The position numbers and the translations under genes were made by a program. A stretch of 64,000 nt of DNA, taken from NCBI GenBank assembly GCA_949987565.1, contig OX465103.1, forward strand, positions 19,663,280 through 19,727,279. Reading direction: 5' to 3'. A model generated the notes under the pieces. That model searched no databases. It was given only the letters and a program-made list of their open reading frames with translations, and was not told the DNA's origin. Of the stretch, positions 52,868 through 62,707 are shown piece after piece (within the stretch, counting starts at the first letter, position 1; every line of letters starts with the position of its first letter). Source of the stretch: Luidia sarsii (Eukaryota > Echinodermata > Asteroidea > Paxillosida > Luidiidae).

Positions 52868-53076
52868 AAAAATGTTGCAAACTGCTTACTGACTAAAATT
52901 ACCAAAATGCAAATCTTAAAATTTAGTGGGCCTGACGTTTCGATACTAGCAGGAACTTTCTCAAAGGCCTTTGCTTTGAGAAAGGTCCTGCTAGGATCGA
53001 AACGTCAGGCCCACTAAATTTTAAGATTTGCATTTTGGTAATTTTAGTCAGTAAGCAGTTTGCAACATTTTTGTAC
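52868..53076. repeat. Head-to-head pair of Penelope B terminal sequences (palindrome)
   Basis: About 100 bp of the Penelope B 3' terminus (CAAAAATGTTGCAAACTGCT to TTTCTCAAAGGC) is followed immediately by its inverted copy (GAGAAAGGTCCTGCTAGG to GCAGTTTGCAACATTTTTG). Arms are nearly identical; the centre is at about 52971. No coding part. Such inverted terminal pairs could form from a paired insertion or a template jump. Confidence 0.88.
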
Positions 53077-53157
53077 GGACCCCCATTCGTAAAAATGGAC
53101 TAGGCTATTATAGAAGCTAGGTTCGGCTTTGCATTGAGATCGTTTCCGCAACCAACA

Positions 53158-53355
53158 ATGGTGAGGAACGCTCCACTAACCGACTTCAAAAAAGGGGTGT
53201 TCGCAGCATTTCAACGGGAGGGAATGTTAAACCGCGAAGTCGCAAAACGGATCGATGTAAGCGAGAATGCTGTTAGATAAAATCTGAGAAAGTTTCAGGA
53301 ATATGGGAATATGGATGTCCGGCCAAGATCAGGTCATTTACGGGCTTCTACGGAT
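53158..53355 (+). pseudogene. Tc1/mariner transposase N-terminal HTH domain
   Basis: ATG at 53158: VRNAPLTDFKKGVFAAF, then EGMLNREVAKRIDVSENAV, an in-frame TAA at 53278, then LRKFQEYGNMDVRPRSGHLR. This is the bipartite helix-turn-helix of Tc1-like transposases (REVAKRIDVS as the recognition helix region) ending in the PRSG box. The DDE catalytic part is missing or unrecognisable beyond 53360. The stop and loss of the catalytic half make it non-functional. Confidence 0.75.
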
Positions 53356-53499
53356 CTACGGATAGGGAACAGAGGCATCAGCCAATGCCAGAGGTTGGGA
53401 CGACATGTTGCTACCAGATCGTATATAGGTATATTCTTGTAAATGCCAGATGTGCGTCGCATGCGGATTTTCGCGGATTTTCGCGCCACGTATCCCACC

Positions 53500-54530
53500 T
53501 CTGACCGTCCCATTACGTAACGCATCCGGTGTCTTAACCCTGAGAATGTCCACCGGACGCGTACCCCGGCGCGGTTTTCCACTACAACGCCAACCCCGGG
53601 GTTCGGCCGTTACTCCCGAGATTTCCATCCTTAACCCTGGTCGCGAGCAGGGGTAACGAGCCCCGGGGTAATGGCCGATTTTTTGGTCTCAACCTGGGGC
53701 GGGAAAAGTGTAGTTGGAAACGTCCTGGCAACCATTTCCAACCCGGGGTATCTCGGGGGTAAGGCTTGCTGTTACCCCCGAGATAACCCAGAGATTTCAT
53801 AGTGGGAAAGGGGTATAGGTTGCTACTCCTTGGTACCACTGTTGACTTTTAATGGCATTACACATCGGGCAAGTAGGCCTACTCCTTATCTTTTCAAAAG
53901 CGTTAAAATGATTACAATTCCTCTTTAAATGTCCCACTTTTTTTGGGATAAGAAACTACATGGCAAAAGTAACAAAAAATGTCTCTTCATACATGTAGTC
54001 TTACTATTAATATTTCATAAAAGCACTCATGAAATGATCTAGTACTTTACATGGTAGGGACACACTTTTTGTAGCACTTCGGGAATAACTTTGAGGCTAA
54101 CCCGGTTGAGTTTAGCCTCGAAAATTTGTGGGACTTTTCTTGATCCCATGCCCTGCGGGTGTTCCTTCATGACCCATCACCCACTGTTTTTATCATTTGG
54201 ACACAGCTAGCTCACACAGTCCCGATCCCACACATCCGGTGTTGGTGGCCCCTATAGCTAGTGGTAGCATTATAATTTATATTATCATGACGCAGCCAGT
54301 TGCACATACATGTACTTTGCCTTCCAACCTCTTGCAATAAAATCGCATCCAAATTCTCAAAGAAAAGTCTTTGCTATATTAATGGTTTGCGGGTTTTGGG
54401 AAGGATGTCTTGAACCTCTATGCTTGAACAGTCAAAGTTTTCTTTGCCATTTTTCATAATTTGTCAAATAACTATTGTTAACAAAGTAAACTCCCTAGTC
54501 AGTCTACCCTTACTTTGCATATATTTAGTA
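53500..54530. other. GC-rich repeat and unassigned intron 1 sequence
   Basis: 53545-53810 is the GC-rich CCCCGGGGTT/CCCGAGATA segment related to 52225-52520. 53811-54530 contains no gene, only a short TACATGTA word group and a GGTTGAGTTTAGCCTCGAAA stretch. Confidence 0.5.
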
Positions 54531-54534
54531 TTTG

Positions 54535-54645
54535 GTAGTCCAAGTAACTTGGACCCGACAAGTCACCCTTTTTTATCGAAATATGACCTTTCAAATTTCG
54601 ATAAAAAAAGGGTGACTTGTCGGGTCCAAGTTACTCGGACCATGG
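54535..54645. mobile_element. Foldback MITE copy 1 (GACAAGTCACCC hairpin)
   Basis: Nearly perfect palindrome: arm GTAACTTGGACCCGACAAGT, CACCCTTTTTTATCGAAAT, then 11 nt loop and the inverted arm. A second copy is at 60646-60786 with a longer centre. The whole element is a single hairpin of about 45-50 bp arms. Confidence 0.85.
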
Positions 54646-54904
54646 CTCGGACTAAATATTTGGCAAGATTTTAGTTTAATACCCTCACAGTAACAGTCTG
54701 GGAAAACCTAAACTCAAATTAAACCACAAATCATAATGTACAGTACGTAGACAACATACATGGTCTGGCACAACCCTTGCTGAAAAAACGGACTTACAGT
54801 TTTCCCAAAAGTCATGATTTTGTGGCGTGTATGTAGAGTATCACTATCACTTATCAGTACGACAGTACGTCAGTAGTCAGTAGAGAAAGTGCATACAATG
54901 TTGT

Positions 54905-55000
54905 CGGTTGTATGTACATACGTGTACATTTATGTACACGTATACATGTACATAATGTACAGTATGTACATGTACAGTGTACATGTACATGTACAAATGT
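54905..55000. repeat. ACATGTAC palindrome cluster
   Basis: Overlapping GTACATACGTGTAC, ATGTACACGTATACATGTAC and ACATGTACATGTACA words; each forms short hairpins. Immediately precedes the TCGAAAAC repeat family copy at 55005. Confidence 0.75.
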
Positions 55001-55004
55001 ATCG

Positions 55005-56470
55005 TGGGAGGCCCAGTTTTCGACGGTACGTGTTTTCGATGCTTGGCCTTCTAACTCACATCGCACGATGAAAACAACTCCGTATAACGATCTCAGACTT
55101 CGTATCTTCCTGCTTGTTTCCTGCTCTTTGTCCGTCACCTAAAATGTGGAAATTAAGGCTCTTCCAGTAGGCCAAACTCGTGTGATTCAAAAAGTTGCTC
55201 TTTTGGGGTCTATTTTCCTAGGTACAAAATTGGCAGTTGCTTTGTAGAGTGTACCATAACAAACCCCAACATACGTAGAAAAAAATATATCACGCAACTT
55301 GAGGCAGCCCGTTCTGGGTAAAAACTATGGAGGTTCCTAAAGGGCATCTCGCTTATAATTTATTTATTTTATTATTATTATTTAAAGGCATAAAGTAACA
55401 TGGCCTAATAGGCTTTTAAAAAATAAAAAAAAGGGGCAGCTAGAGAAAGTACCAAGAAGGAGGAAATGTGTCTCTTGAGTGACATTGGGAAAGGTCATAT
55501 CTGAAGAAGCAGTGAGAAAGAGGATTGTGGAGGTTTTTTTTAATGTCACAGAAGAAAACATCAACCAGATAAAAAATACAACCCCACCAAAAGGGCAAAG
55601 AAAACATAATCTGCAGCCATGGCTGAATCACAATTAGCTTGGACCAAGCCGAACAATCACATCCTGCCTCGATGTATCTTCTGAAAATTAACAAGGATGA
55701 GAAATGCTACATGTACGCTTGTCACTCATACATGTAGATACCGCCCTACCGTATTTCACCTCTATGGTTTACTTGAAGATCCAAATTCAAAACAGTTAAA
55801 AGATATCTTTCAGTTAAATGAACTTCTTTTCACATTTTAAGAAAATTATTCTCAATTTGAATTATTCATTATGGTGATTAAATTTATTTCCTTATAATTA
55901 TTACATGTATGAGGACAGCTTTGATGATTTGCAAAAGGATGGGAAAGGAGAGGGTAGCATGAAGGGAAATGAGTTAATACATGTACCGGTAGGTGATAAC
56001 AAAAAGTCAATCCAACATCTCAAAGTAGCTCAGGGCAATGGGACACAATTAATGCAAACCAATAAGTTAAGCATAAATTATGAATGTTTTGAGGAAAGTG
56101 TTAGAAGCATCGTCGAAAAAAAAAAAAACCTGAAAGATGAACCAAAAAAACGATACAGGGAAAAATTTTACAGTGCCACACAGCATTTTGAGTTAATTTA
56201 AGAATTTATTTTGCGTTTGGCTGCACTGGGACACTTTACTAAACACCACCGTCAAAAATAGGTCACGGTGCTTACTGCGCAGTGCGCAGTAGACATCAAC
56301 AAAACCGGGTAATCTTACGGAAATGACAGGCTTGATCAACATTCTACATGATTATTCTAATAGGCTGTGGTGTGGACAAAGTGACTGAGAGCTCTTTTAG
56401 TGCGATACTTTCGTTCACATTGGTCAGCTTGAAGAAAAGGCCTTATATCGTCGAAAACCGGTCACTGGAG
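55005..56470 (+). mobile_element. TCGAAAAC-ended repeat family, copy F1
   Basis: Begins GGCCCAGTTTTCGACGGTAC and ends TATCGTCGAAAACCGGTCAC, so both ends carry GTTTTCGACG in inverted orientation. Inner segments (ATAACGATCTCAGACTTCGT, TTGGGAAAGGTCATATCTGA, TTACAGTGCCACACAGCATT) recur in the same order at 61005-62035 and partly at 60060-60560. A frame at 55905-56201 (VRSIVEKKKNLKDEPKKRYR) is not conserved as coding in the other copies. Probably a non-autonomous DNA transposon; superfamily unknown. Confidence 0.65.
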
Positions 56471-56632
56471 TAATACATGTATCCTCCAGTGACCGGTTTT
56501 CGACGATACAAGGCCTTTTCTTCAAGCTGACCAATGTGAACAAAAGTATCACACTAAAAGAGGTCTCGGTCACTTTTTCCACACCACAGACTACCAGTAA
56601 TTATGGAGAATGTTGATCAAGCCTGTCACTTC
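56340..56632. repeat. Tail-to-tail inverted repeat of the TCGAAAAC family
   Basis: The end of copy F1 (TGTGGTGTGGACAAAGTGAC to CGGTCACTGGAG) is followed after 10 nt by an inverted copy of the same about 120-145 bp, from CTCCAGTGACCGGTTTTCGA onward to TGATCAAGCCTGTCACTTC. A large cruciform-capable structure centred at about 56469. Confidence 0.88.
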
Positions 56633-56740
56633 TGTAAGGGGGACAAGAAATCTGCGTCCACGTCGCGTCCCCTGGTAACTGTAATAGCAGGCTAATGATT
56701 TTACCAGTCAAACAACAACAACAATTCAACAACAACAACA

Positions 56741-58003
56741 ATGACCTCATCAGCCGAACAACAACAACCTAGCCAACCCCCTCCCTCGCCCAAACACGAG
56801 TCCTTTTCAGGGCGGGCGGCCCCGACTGTCATGGGGCGAGGCAAAGAGCGAGGCATTGTCATTCTCCAAATCAACGTAGAGGGCATCTCTAAAGCAAAAA
56901 CTGAAATAATTTCGCACCTAGCAAATGAGAACGAAGCAACCGTCATCGTGCTCCAAGAGACTCACGCCACAAAACCTGAAGTGCTCCAAGTTGCTGGGTA
57001 CGATCTTGCCGCACACACCATCAGCGGCGTGCATGGCATCGCTACGTTTGTCATCAGCTCGACCTCATGGCAGGACATAACAATTGCGCCACCCGACAGT
57101 GAGATCGAGTGGGCCACTACGCAAGTGGAAGGTGTTACAATCACGAACCTGTACAAACCCCCAGGTACCAGTCTCAACGCCGATGATCTGCCTCGCTACC
57201 CGCAGCCGTGTATCTACACCGGAGACTTTAACTGTCACAGCACCACATGGGGTTATAGATCCACCAACCCCAATGGTGCGGCGCTCGAAGACTGGGCCTC
57301 TATGACTGACCTGTCTTTGGTTCATGACCCAAAACAACCGGGTAGCTTTCGTTCAGCTCGCTGGGGGACAACAACCAACCCCGACCTTGCCTTCGCAAAC
57401 CCTGGCCTGCACACCATCAATCAACGAGTCCTCGATCAGTTCCCCAAGTCTCAACATCGACCATCCATCATTGAGTCCTCAGCGGCCATCAAGACCGTTC
57501 CAACACACCAGGTCAAGAGATGGAACTTTCGGAAGGCAGACTGGGATAGTTTCACAGACCATCTGAACTTAGCTGCCAACCAGCTGCCCAGTCCTGCTTC
57601 TGACCCGGACTCTGCGTACAGTGCGTGGTGTACCGCGATCCTGGCCGCCGCGAAAAAGACTATCCCCCGGGGATGCCGAGCTGGCCTGATCCCTACGTGG
57701 GACGATGAGTGCCAACAACTGTACGACCACTTCTTAAGTGCAACTTCTGGTGCCGAAGCGCATGAGCGTGCAGTGACCCTGACCAAAGCTCTCAACAAGA
57801 AACGTCGCAATCGATGGGAGACCAGCACAGAGAACATCAACTTCAGTCACTCGAGCCGGACTGCATGGCAGTCTTTCAACCGCCTCACCGGTCGCACAAA
57901 AAAGACCCAGCCCTGTTTAGTGAGCGCCAATGCCATTGCCTCCAAGCTCATTGCGAACAGCCGCCATGCTAACGTGGACAAGCAAGTCAGCCGGGGGACG
58001 TGA
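56741..58003 (+). CDS. LINE endonuclease (ORF2 N-terminus), long open frame
   Basis: The ATG at 56741 opens a 420-residue frame. A Gln/Pro/Ser-rich start is followed by IVILQINVEGISKAKTEI (Asn motif), ATVIVLQETHATKPEVL (catalytic Glu), GVHGIATFVISSTSW, TTQVEGVTITNLYKPPG, CIYTGDFNCHSTTWGY (GDFN) and TNPDLAFANPG. The late motif is SQHRPSII where an SDH is usual, so the catalytic Asp-His pair seems changed to Gln-His or Arg. The linker WNFRKADWDSFTDHLN to WQSFNRLTGRTKKTQP follows. A frameshift just before 58003 moves into the RT frame. It is the longest clean frame of the window. Confidence 0.83.
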   Translation: MTSSAEQQQPSQPPPSPKHESFSGRAAPTVMGRGKERGIVILQINVEGISKAKTEIISHLANENEATVIVLQETHATKPEVLQVAGYDLAAHTISGVHGIATFVISSTSWQDITIAPPDSEIEWATTQVEGVTITNLYKPPGTSLNADDLPRYPQPCIYTGDFNCHSTTWGYRSTNPNGAALEDWASMTDLSLVHDPKQPGSFRSARWGTTTNPDLAFANPGLHTINQRVLDQFPKSQHRPSIIESSAAIKTVPTHQVKRWNFRKADWDSFTDHLNLAANQLPSPASDPDSAYSAWCTAILAAAKKTIPRGCRAGLIPTWDDECQQLYDHFLSATSGAEAHERAVTLTKALNKKRRNRWETSTENINFSHSSRTAWQSFNRLTGRTKKTQPCLVSANAIASKLIANSRHANVDKQVSRGT

Positions 58004-58892
58004 ACGCAGGGATCGCCCGCCTGAGAGCTGGTACCTCTTCAGCCCGAGGCTCGCTCTCGGAACCCTTCTCAGCAGAGGAAATGACAGCTGCTGTTAAATG
58101 CATCAAACCGGGCAAAGCATAGGGCCCTGACAAGATCGCCCCAGAGATCATTACCCACTGTGGGTCACACATGCTTACCTGGCTGAGAGACTTCTTCTCC
58201 CAATGTATGCCCACCCTCCGTCTTCCGAAGATCTGCCGCAGGTCGGAAATCATTGCGATCTTGAAACCAAAGAAGCCAGCTGACGACGCCAAGAGCTACC
58301 GCCCAATCTCGCTCCTCTGCGTGCCGCTAAAACTCCTCGAGTGGCTGCTGTTAGCACGTCTTGAGCCTGTGATTGACCCGCAGCTTCCTCCGCAGCAAGC
58401 CGGTTTCCGTCATGGACGCTCCACCACCAACCAAGTGACGCTCCTAACCGACGACAGGCAGGATTCGAAGCAAAGCAGAAGGTCGGAGTGGTCCTTGTGG
58501 ACCTGACCGCGGCATATGACACCGTTTGGCTTCGTGGACTCCACCTTAAGCTATTGCGCATGGTCCCCGACGACCACATGGTCTCCTTTGTGATGGAGCT
58601 ACTCACAAACCGCAGCTTCAAGCTAAAAACTAGCGATGGCCAGGTGAGTCGCCTCAGACGCCTCCGCAATGGCGTGCCGCAAGGTGTCACCCTCTCTCCC
58701 ACTCTTTTTAACATCTACATTAGTGACATCCCGCAGACTACATCTATGCAGTACGGGTACGCCGACGATCTGGCCCTACTCACTGCGGATGACTCCTGGG
58801 AGAAGGTTGAGGAGACACTCAACCACGACATGCAGGCCATAACCAACTCATACTTAGCACGGCCAAGACCACCTCCATGGCATTCCATCTGA
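58004..58892 (+). pseudogene. LINE reverse transcriptase
   Basis: Reads FSAEEMTAAVKCIKPGKA, an in-frame TAG at 58120, GPDKIAPEIITHCGSHML, KSYRPISLLCVPLKLLEWL and QQAGFRHGRSTTNQV. After a shift near 58465 it continues VVLVDLTAAYDTVWLRGL (motif A), NGVPQGVTLSPTLFNIYISD (motif B) and MQYGYADDLALLTADD (motif C, YADD intact). Catalytic residues are all present; the frame is broken by one stop and at least two shifts (58465, 58870). Confidence 0.83.
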
Positions 58893-59705
58893 ACAATCGA
58901 GACAGCCGACGCCAATTGGCTGTCAGTGTGAACGGGACTATGCTGCCGAACTGCGAACATCCAGTCTACCTTGGTGTCACGCTGGACCGCACACTGACCT
59001 ACAAACACCACATCAAAGCTCTCCGTCGTAAGGTCAATGTGAGGAACGGCCTCCTTCGCTGTCTAGCAGGCTCAACCTGGGGTGCGAACACCTCTACCTT
59101 TCGGACTGGAGCACTAGCCCTTGTGTACAGCGCCGCCGAGTACGCATCACCCGTGTGGTCTCACAGCACCCATACAAGGAAGCTGGACGTAATCCTGAAC
59201 GACACGATGCACATCATCATCGGCTGCTTGCGCACAACGGAGACAACATTCCTCCCCGTCCTCGCTGGAATCGTACCACCAGACATCCGGCGCGAGTCGT
59301 AGGCTGCTCGCCTTACGAAAAAGGCGATGGACAATACGAGTCACCTCCTCCACGATCGGGTTTCAGCCGCTGCCACTAACGCCAACGAACAGCGCCTCAA
59401 GTCGCGTCGACCTTTCTCGCGACACGCTGCCCATCTCGTCACAAACAACTATTTTCCTCCCATGACATGGAACGACCATATCGATGCTGGCCCACCTCTA
59501 ATTCGATCTGCCTGTCCCCCGCCCAGCCCGTCACTGCCGCCCGGTGCTGACCTACCGCGAAAGCAGTGGGTGCGACTAAATCGCCTTTGCTCCGGCACTG
59601 CTCGCGTCGGTGAGACCCTTCAGCGTTGGGGCATACAAGAAGCAGCCTCATGCCCATGTGGCCACCCGACCCAGACCGTGGAACACGTGGTGACGGACTG
59701 CACCC
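58877..59705 (+). pseudogene. LINE RT C-terminal domain with Cys/His motif
   Basis: HPVYLGVTLDRTLTYKHHIK, LRRKVNVRNGLLRCLAGS and ALVYSAAEYASPVWSHS form the thumb and connection. A TAG at 59300 follows RRES, and the same frame continues AARLTKKAMDNTSHLLHDR, LNRLCSGTARVGETLQRW and ASCPCGHPTQTVEHVVTDC (Cys-x-Cys...His...Cys box). Residues after this point (GLVQANCDSAMEADS) come from inverted repeat-family sequence, not from the element. Confidence 0.78.
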
Positions 59706-60059
59706 TGTTCGGCTTAGTGCAAGCTAATTGTGATTCAGCCATGGAAGCAGATTCTGTTTTCTTTGCCCTTTTGGTGGGGTTGTATTTTTTATCTGGTTGA
59801 TGTCTTCTTCTTTGATGTTTAAAAAAACTCCACAATCCTCTTTCTCACTGCTTCTTCAGTTATGACCTTTCCCAATGTCACTCAAGAGACACATTTCCTC
59901 CTTCTTGGTACATTCTCTTGCAGCTGCCCTTTTTGAAAGCCTGTTAGGCCTTTTTACTTGATGCCGTCAAATAATAAAAAATAATAAGATATAAGCGAGA
60001 CGCCCTTTAGGAGCCTCCATATTTTTTACCCAGAACGGACTGCCTCAAGTTGCGCGACA
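59706..60059 (-). repeat. Inverted fragment of the TCGAAAAC family
   Basis: Reverse complement of about 55310-55650 (GGCTGAATCACAATTAGCTT, CATGACCTTTCCCAATG type words). It forms the right flank of the LINE in opposite orientation to copy F1 on its left. Confidence 0.75.
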
Positions 60060-60600
60060 TTTTTGTTTTCTATGTACATGTACAGTGTATGTTGGGGAAG
60101 GTCATAACTGAAGAAGCAGTGAGAAAGAGGATTGTGGAGTTTTTTTAAACGTCACAAAAGAAGACATCAACCAGACCAATAATGGTTTTAAGCATAGATT
60201 ATGAATGATTTGAGGAAAGTGTTAGAAGCAGTGTCGAAAAAAAAAAGAAGATGGGAAGAATTTTACAGTGCCACACAGCATTTTTAGTTATTTTAAGAAT
60301 TTATTTTGCATTTGGCTGCACTGGGACACCTTACTGAACACCACCGACAAAAATAGGTCACGGTGCTTACTGCGCGGTGCGCCGCGGACGTCAACAAAAC
60401 CAGGTAATCTTAAGGAAGTGACAGGCTTGATCAACCCTCTCTATGATTATTCTAATACTTGTAATAGTCTGTGGTGTGGACAAAGTGACTGAGAGCTCTT
60501 TTAGTGTGATACTTTCGTCCACATTGTTCAGTTTGAAGAAAAGTCCTTCGTCGAAAACCGGTTACTGGAGGATACACTCAGATTCTTTAATTTTAGGACC
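60060..60600 (+). repeat. TCGAAAAC family, copy F2 (3' half)
   Basis: Colinear with the 3' half of F1: GGAAGGTCATAACTGAAGAA, GATTTGAGGAAAGTGTTAGA, TGCACTGGGACACCTTACTG. It ends near the terminus CTTCGTCGAAAACCGGTTAC (60546) and is followed by short flanking sequence. Confidence 0.75.
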
Positions 60601-60645
60601 AACGAAGCAACTCCCAATTACGGTACCTAGAAATATAGTACGAGT

Positions 60646-60786
60646 AACTTGGACCCGACAAGTCACCCTTTTTTTATCGAATTTTGAAATTTTGAGTTTC
60701 GGGTGACTGTCACCCTGTCACCCGAAACTCAAAATTTCAAAATTCGATAAAAAAAGGGTGACTTGTCGGGTCCAAGTTACTTGGAC
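60646..60786. mobile_element. Foldback MITE copy 2
   Basis: Palindrome with arms of about 65 nt: AGTAACTTGGACCCGACAAG, TCACCCTTTTTTTATCGAAT, TTTGAAATTTTGAGTTTCGG and its reverse complement. Same arm ends as copy 1 at 54535, with an additional inner TTTGAGTTTCGGGTGAC stem. Confidence 0.88.
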
Positions 60787-62040
60787 TAGTAAAATAGACC
60801 CCAAACGAGCAACTTTTTGAATCACACGAGTTTGGCCTACAGGAAGAGCCTTAACTTTCCACATTTTCGGTGACGGAAAAGAGCAGGAAATAAACCGGGA
60901 GATACGAAGTCTGAGATCGTTACACGGGGTTGTTTTCATCGTGAATTAGAAGGCCAAGCGTCGAAAACGCGTACCGTCGAAAACTGGGCTTCAGTATCGT
61001 GGGAACCCCCGTTTTCGACGCTACACGTTTTCGACGCTTAGCCTTCTAACTCACATCGCACTATGAAAACAACTCCATATAACGATCTCAGACTTCGTAT
61101 CTTCCAATTGGTTTCCTGCTCTTGTCCGTCACCATGCAAAAATGTGGAAAGTTAAGGCTTTTCCAGTAGGCCAAACTCGTGTGATTCAAAAAGTTGCTCT
61201 TTTGGGGTCTATTTTCCTAGGTACAAAATTGGCATTTGCTTCGAAGCTCCAGTTTTCTGTATTGTTGGTCCTAAAAAAAATCTGAGTGTACCATTTAACA
61301 AACCCCAACATCCGTAAAAAAAATATATATCACGCAACTTGAGGCAGTCCGTTCTGGGTAAAAACTATGGAGGCTCCTATAGGGCGTCTCCCTTATATAT
61401 ATATATTTTTTTTTTTTTTTTTTTTTTTTATTATTACATAGCCCAATAGGCTTTTATAAAAAATAAAAAAAATAAAAGGGAAGCTAGAGAAAGTACCAAG
61501 AAAGAGGAAATGTGTCTCTGGAGTGACATTGGGAAAGGTCATAACTGAAGAAGCAGCGAGAAAGAGGATTGAGGAGTTTTTTTTAAACGTCACAAAAGAA
61601 GACATCAACAATTAAGACCAATACGTTTTACATGTAAGCATAAATTATGAATGATTTGAGGAAAGTGTTAGAAGCAGTGTGGAAAAACAAAAACATAGAT
61701 GAACACAAAAAAACATACAGGGAAGAATTTTACAGTGCCACACAGCATTTTGAGTTATTTTAAGAATTTATTTTGCGTTTGGCTGTACTGGGACACCTTA
61801 CTAAACACCACCGACGAAAATAGGTGACGATGTTTACTGCGCGGTGCACCGCGGACGTCAACAAAACCGGGTAATCTTACGGAAGTGACAGGCTTGATCA
61901 ACCTTCTCTATGATTATTCTAATAGTCTGTGGTGTGGAGAAAGTAACTGAGACCTCTTTTAGTGTGATACTTTCGTCCACATTGTTCAGTTTGAAGAAAA
62001 GTCCTTATATCGTCGAAAACCGGTTATTGGAGGATATAGT
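60787..62040. mobile_element. TCGAAAAC family: inverted head plus full copy F3
   Basis: 60787-60995 is an inverted copy of the family's 5' end (ending CGTACCGTCGAAAACTGGG). After a short centre the full copy F3 starts (CCCCGTTTTCGACGCTACAC, 61012) and runs to TATCGTCGAAAACCGGTTAT (62026). The head-to-head arrangement makes another large palindrome around 60998. A TATATATA(T)n run lies at 61395-61428. No supported gene. Confidence 0.7.
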
Positions 62041-62289
62041 TGGTCTAGTATTTAGTAAGTAGTATTACCTCCATGGCCGGTCTATTGTGGTTTTTCCACC
62101 CAGTTTAAGTACAACACAAATACAATTACAAATACTACTGAGTACTACTACTAGGTTCTTTTACTCAGTTTACTTTAGTACGATGAGGGTAATTAAACCA
62201 CTAATCTTTACAAATCGGAAAACAATAAAGGAAAAAGAAAAATCACCGAAAATACCCTCCTCTACCTCCATGAAAATACTAGTCCTTAC
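62041..62289. other. Intron 1, exon-proximal part
   Basis: No gene. Contains TACTACTAC-type short repeats. The stretch 62200-62289 lies directly downstream of the exon 1 donor. Confidence 0.5.
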
Positions 62290-62343
62290 CTGCAGTCGTT
62301 TGCACAATTCTTTCACCTCACTGTTTGAACTTGAGCTTTCCAT
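62290..62343 (-). CDS. Host coiled-coil gene, coding exon 1 (start codon)
   Basis: On the minus strand the ATG at 62343 opens MESSSSNSEVKELCKRLQ, ending in CTGCAG before a perfect donor GTAAGG (62289-62284). It is 54 nt in phase 0, which matches exon 2. The frame is open upstream (DWSTIFTVST) but with no earlier ATG before it closes, so this is the best start. The peptide is Ser-rich then amphipathic. Translation initiation context is AGCACTATGG (A at -3, G at +4: good). The 5' UTR and promoter would be at 62344 and above; no TATA box is evident. Confidence 0.68.
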
Positions 62344-62707
62344 AGTGCTCACAGTGAAAATAGTGCTCCAATCTTGCAAGTAAACACGTACGTAGCAATC
62401 GCCTGTCGTTCATTTCATGGATGGTCAGTTATCTCTGGTTTTATTCGAGGAGGCGAACCAACGACCACGTTTCGTGCACATTATGTGTACATTAATCATT
62501 GTGTACAGTTTGTACATGTGCTGCCATGGAGAGTACGGTACACAGTACACGTACAATGCCGCTGAGCTGAGCGCATGCATGCAGCGTCTTCTAATCGATG
62601 GTTACCAAGGAGGACCTTTTGATATGACGTAATACTCGAAAGTCTCTCACATGCAGTTTATGCATGCACAGAATTTATTTGTGAAAAGCCAATGGGGCTC
62701 TATTTAT
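62344..62707. other. Possible 5' UTR/promoter region of the host gene
   Basis: Inferred from position only. Contains ACGTACGTAG, GTACAGTTTGTACATGTGCT palindromic words and GAGCGCATGCATGCAGCG. No recognised promoter element. Confidence 0.25.

Larger units (their letters stand above)
52522..53400 (+). mobile_element. Tc1/mariner-type transposon remnant
   Basis: The left end TACAGTGGCGTGCAAAAGTC at 52523 is the typical terminus of many Tc1-like elements, with the TA target. A transposase N-terminus follows at 53158. A Penelope tail is inserted between (52868-53076). No right end was found. Confidence 0.72.
56640..59705 (+). mobile_element. I/Jockey-type non-LTR retrotransposon
   Basis: Near-complete coding region of endonuclease and RT with a C-terminal Cys/His motif. 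It starts with a 5' UTR containing (CAA)n (56705-56745). The 3' coding part passes without a break into foreign repeat sequence at about 59706 (inverted F-family sequence), so the 3' end is truncated or replaced. GC-rich coding compared with its AT-rich surroundings. Clade not resolved; DLTAAYDTV and the C-terminal CPCG/H/C box resemble I-, Nimb- or Jockey-like elements. Confidence 0.8.

Noticed and set aside
55905..56201. 98-residue lysine-rich frame as a host exon
   Set aside because: The same sequence recurs at 60180 and 61620 within a repeat family, where the frame is broken.
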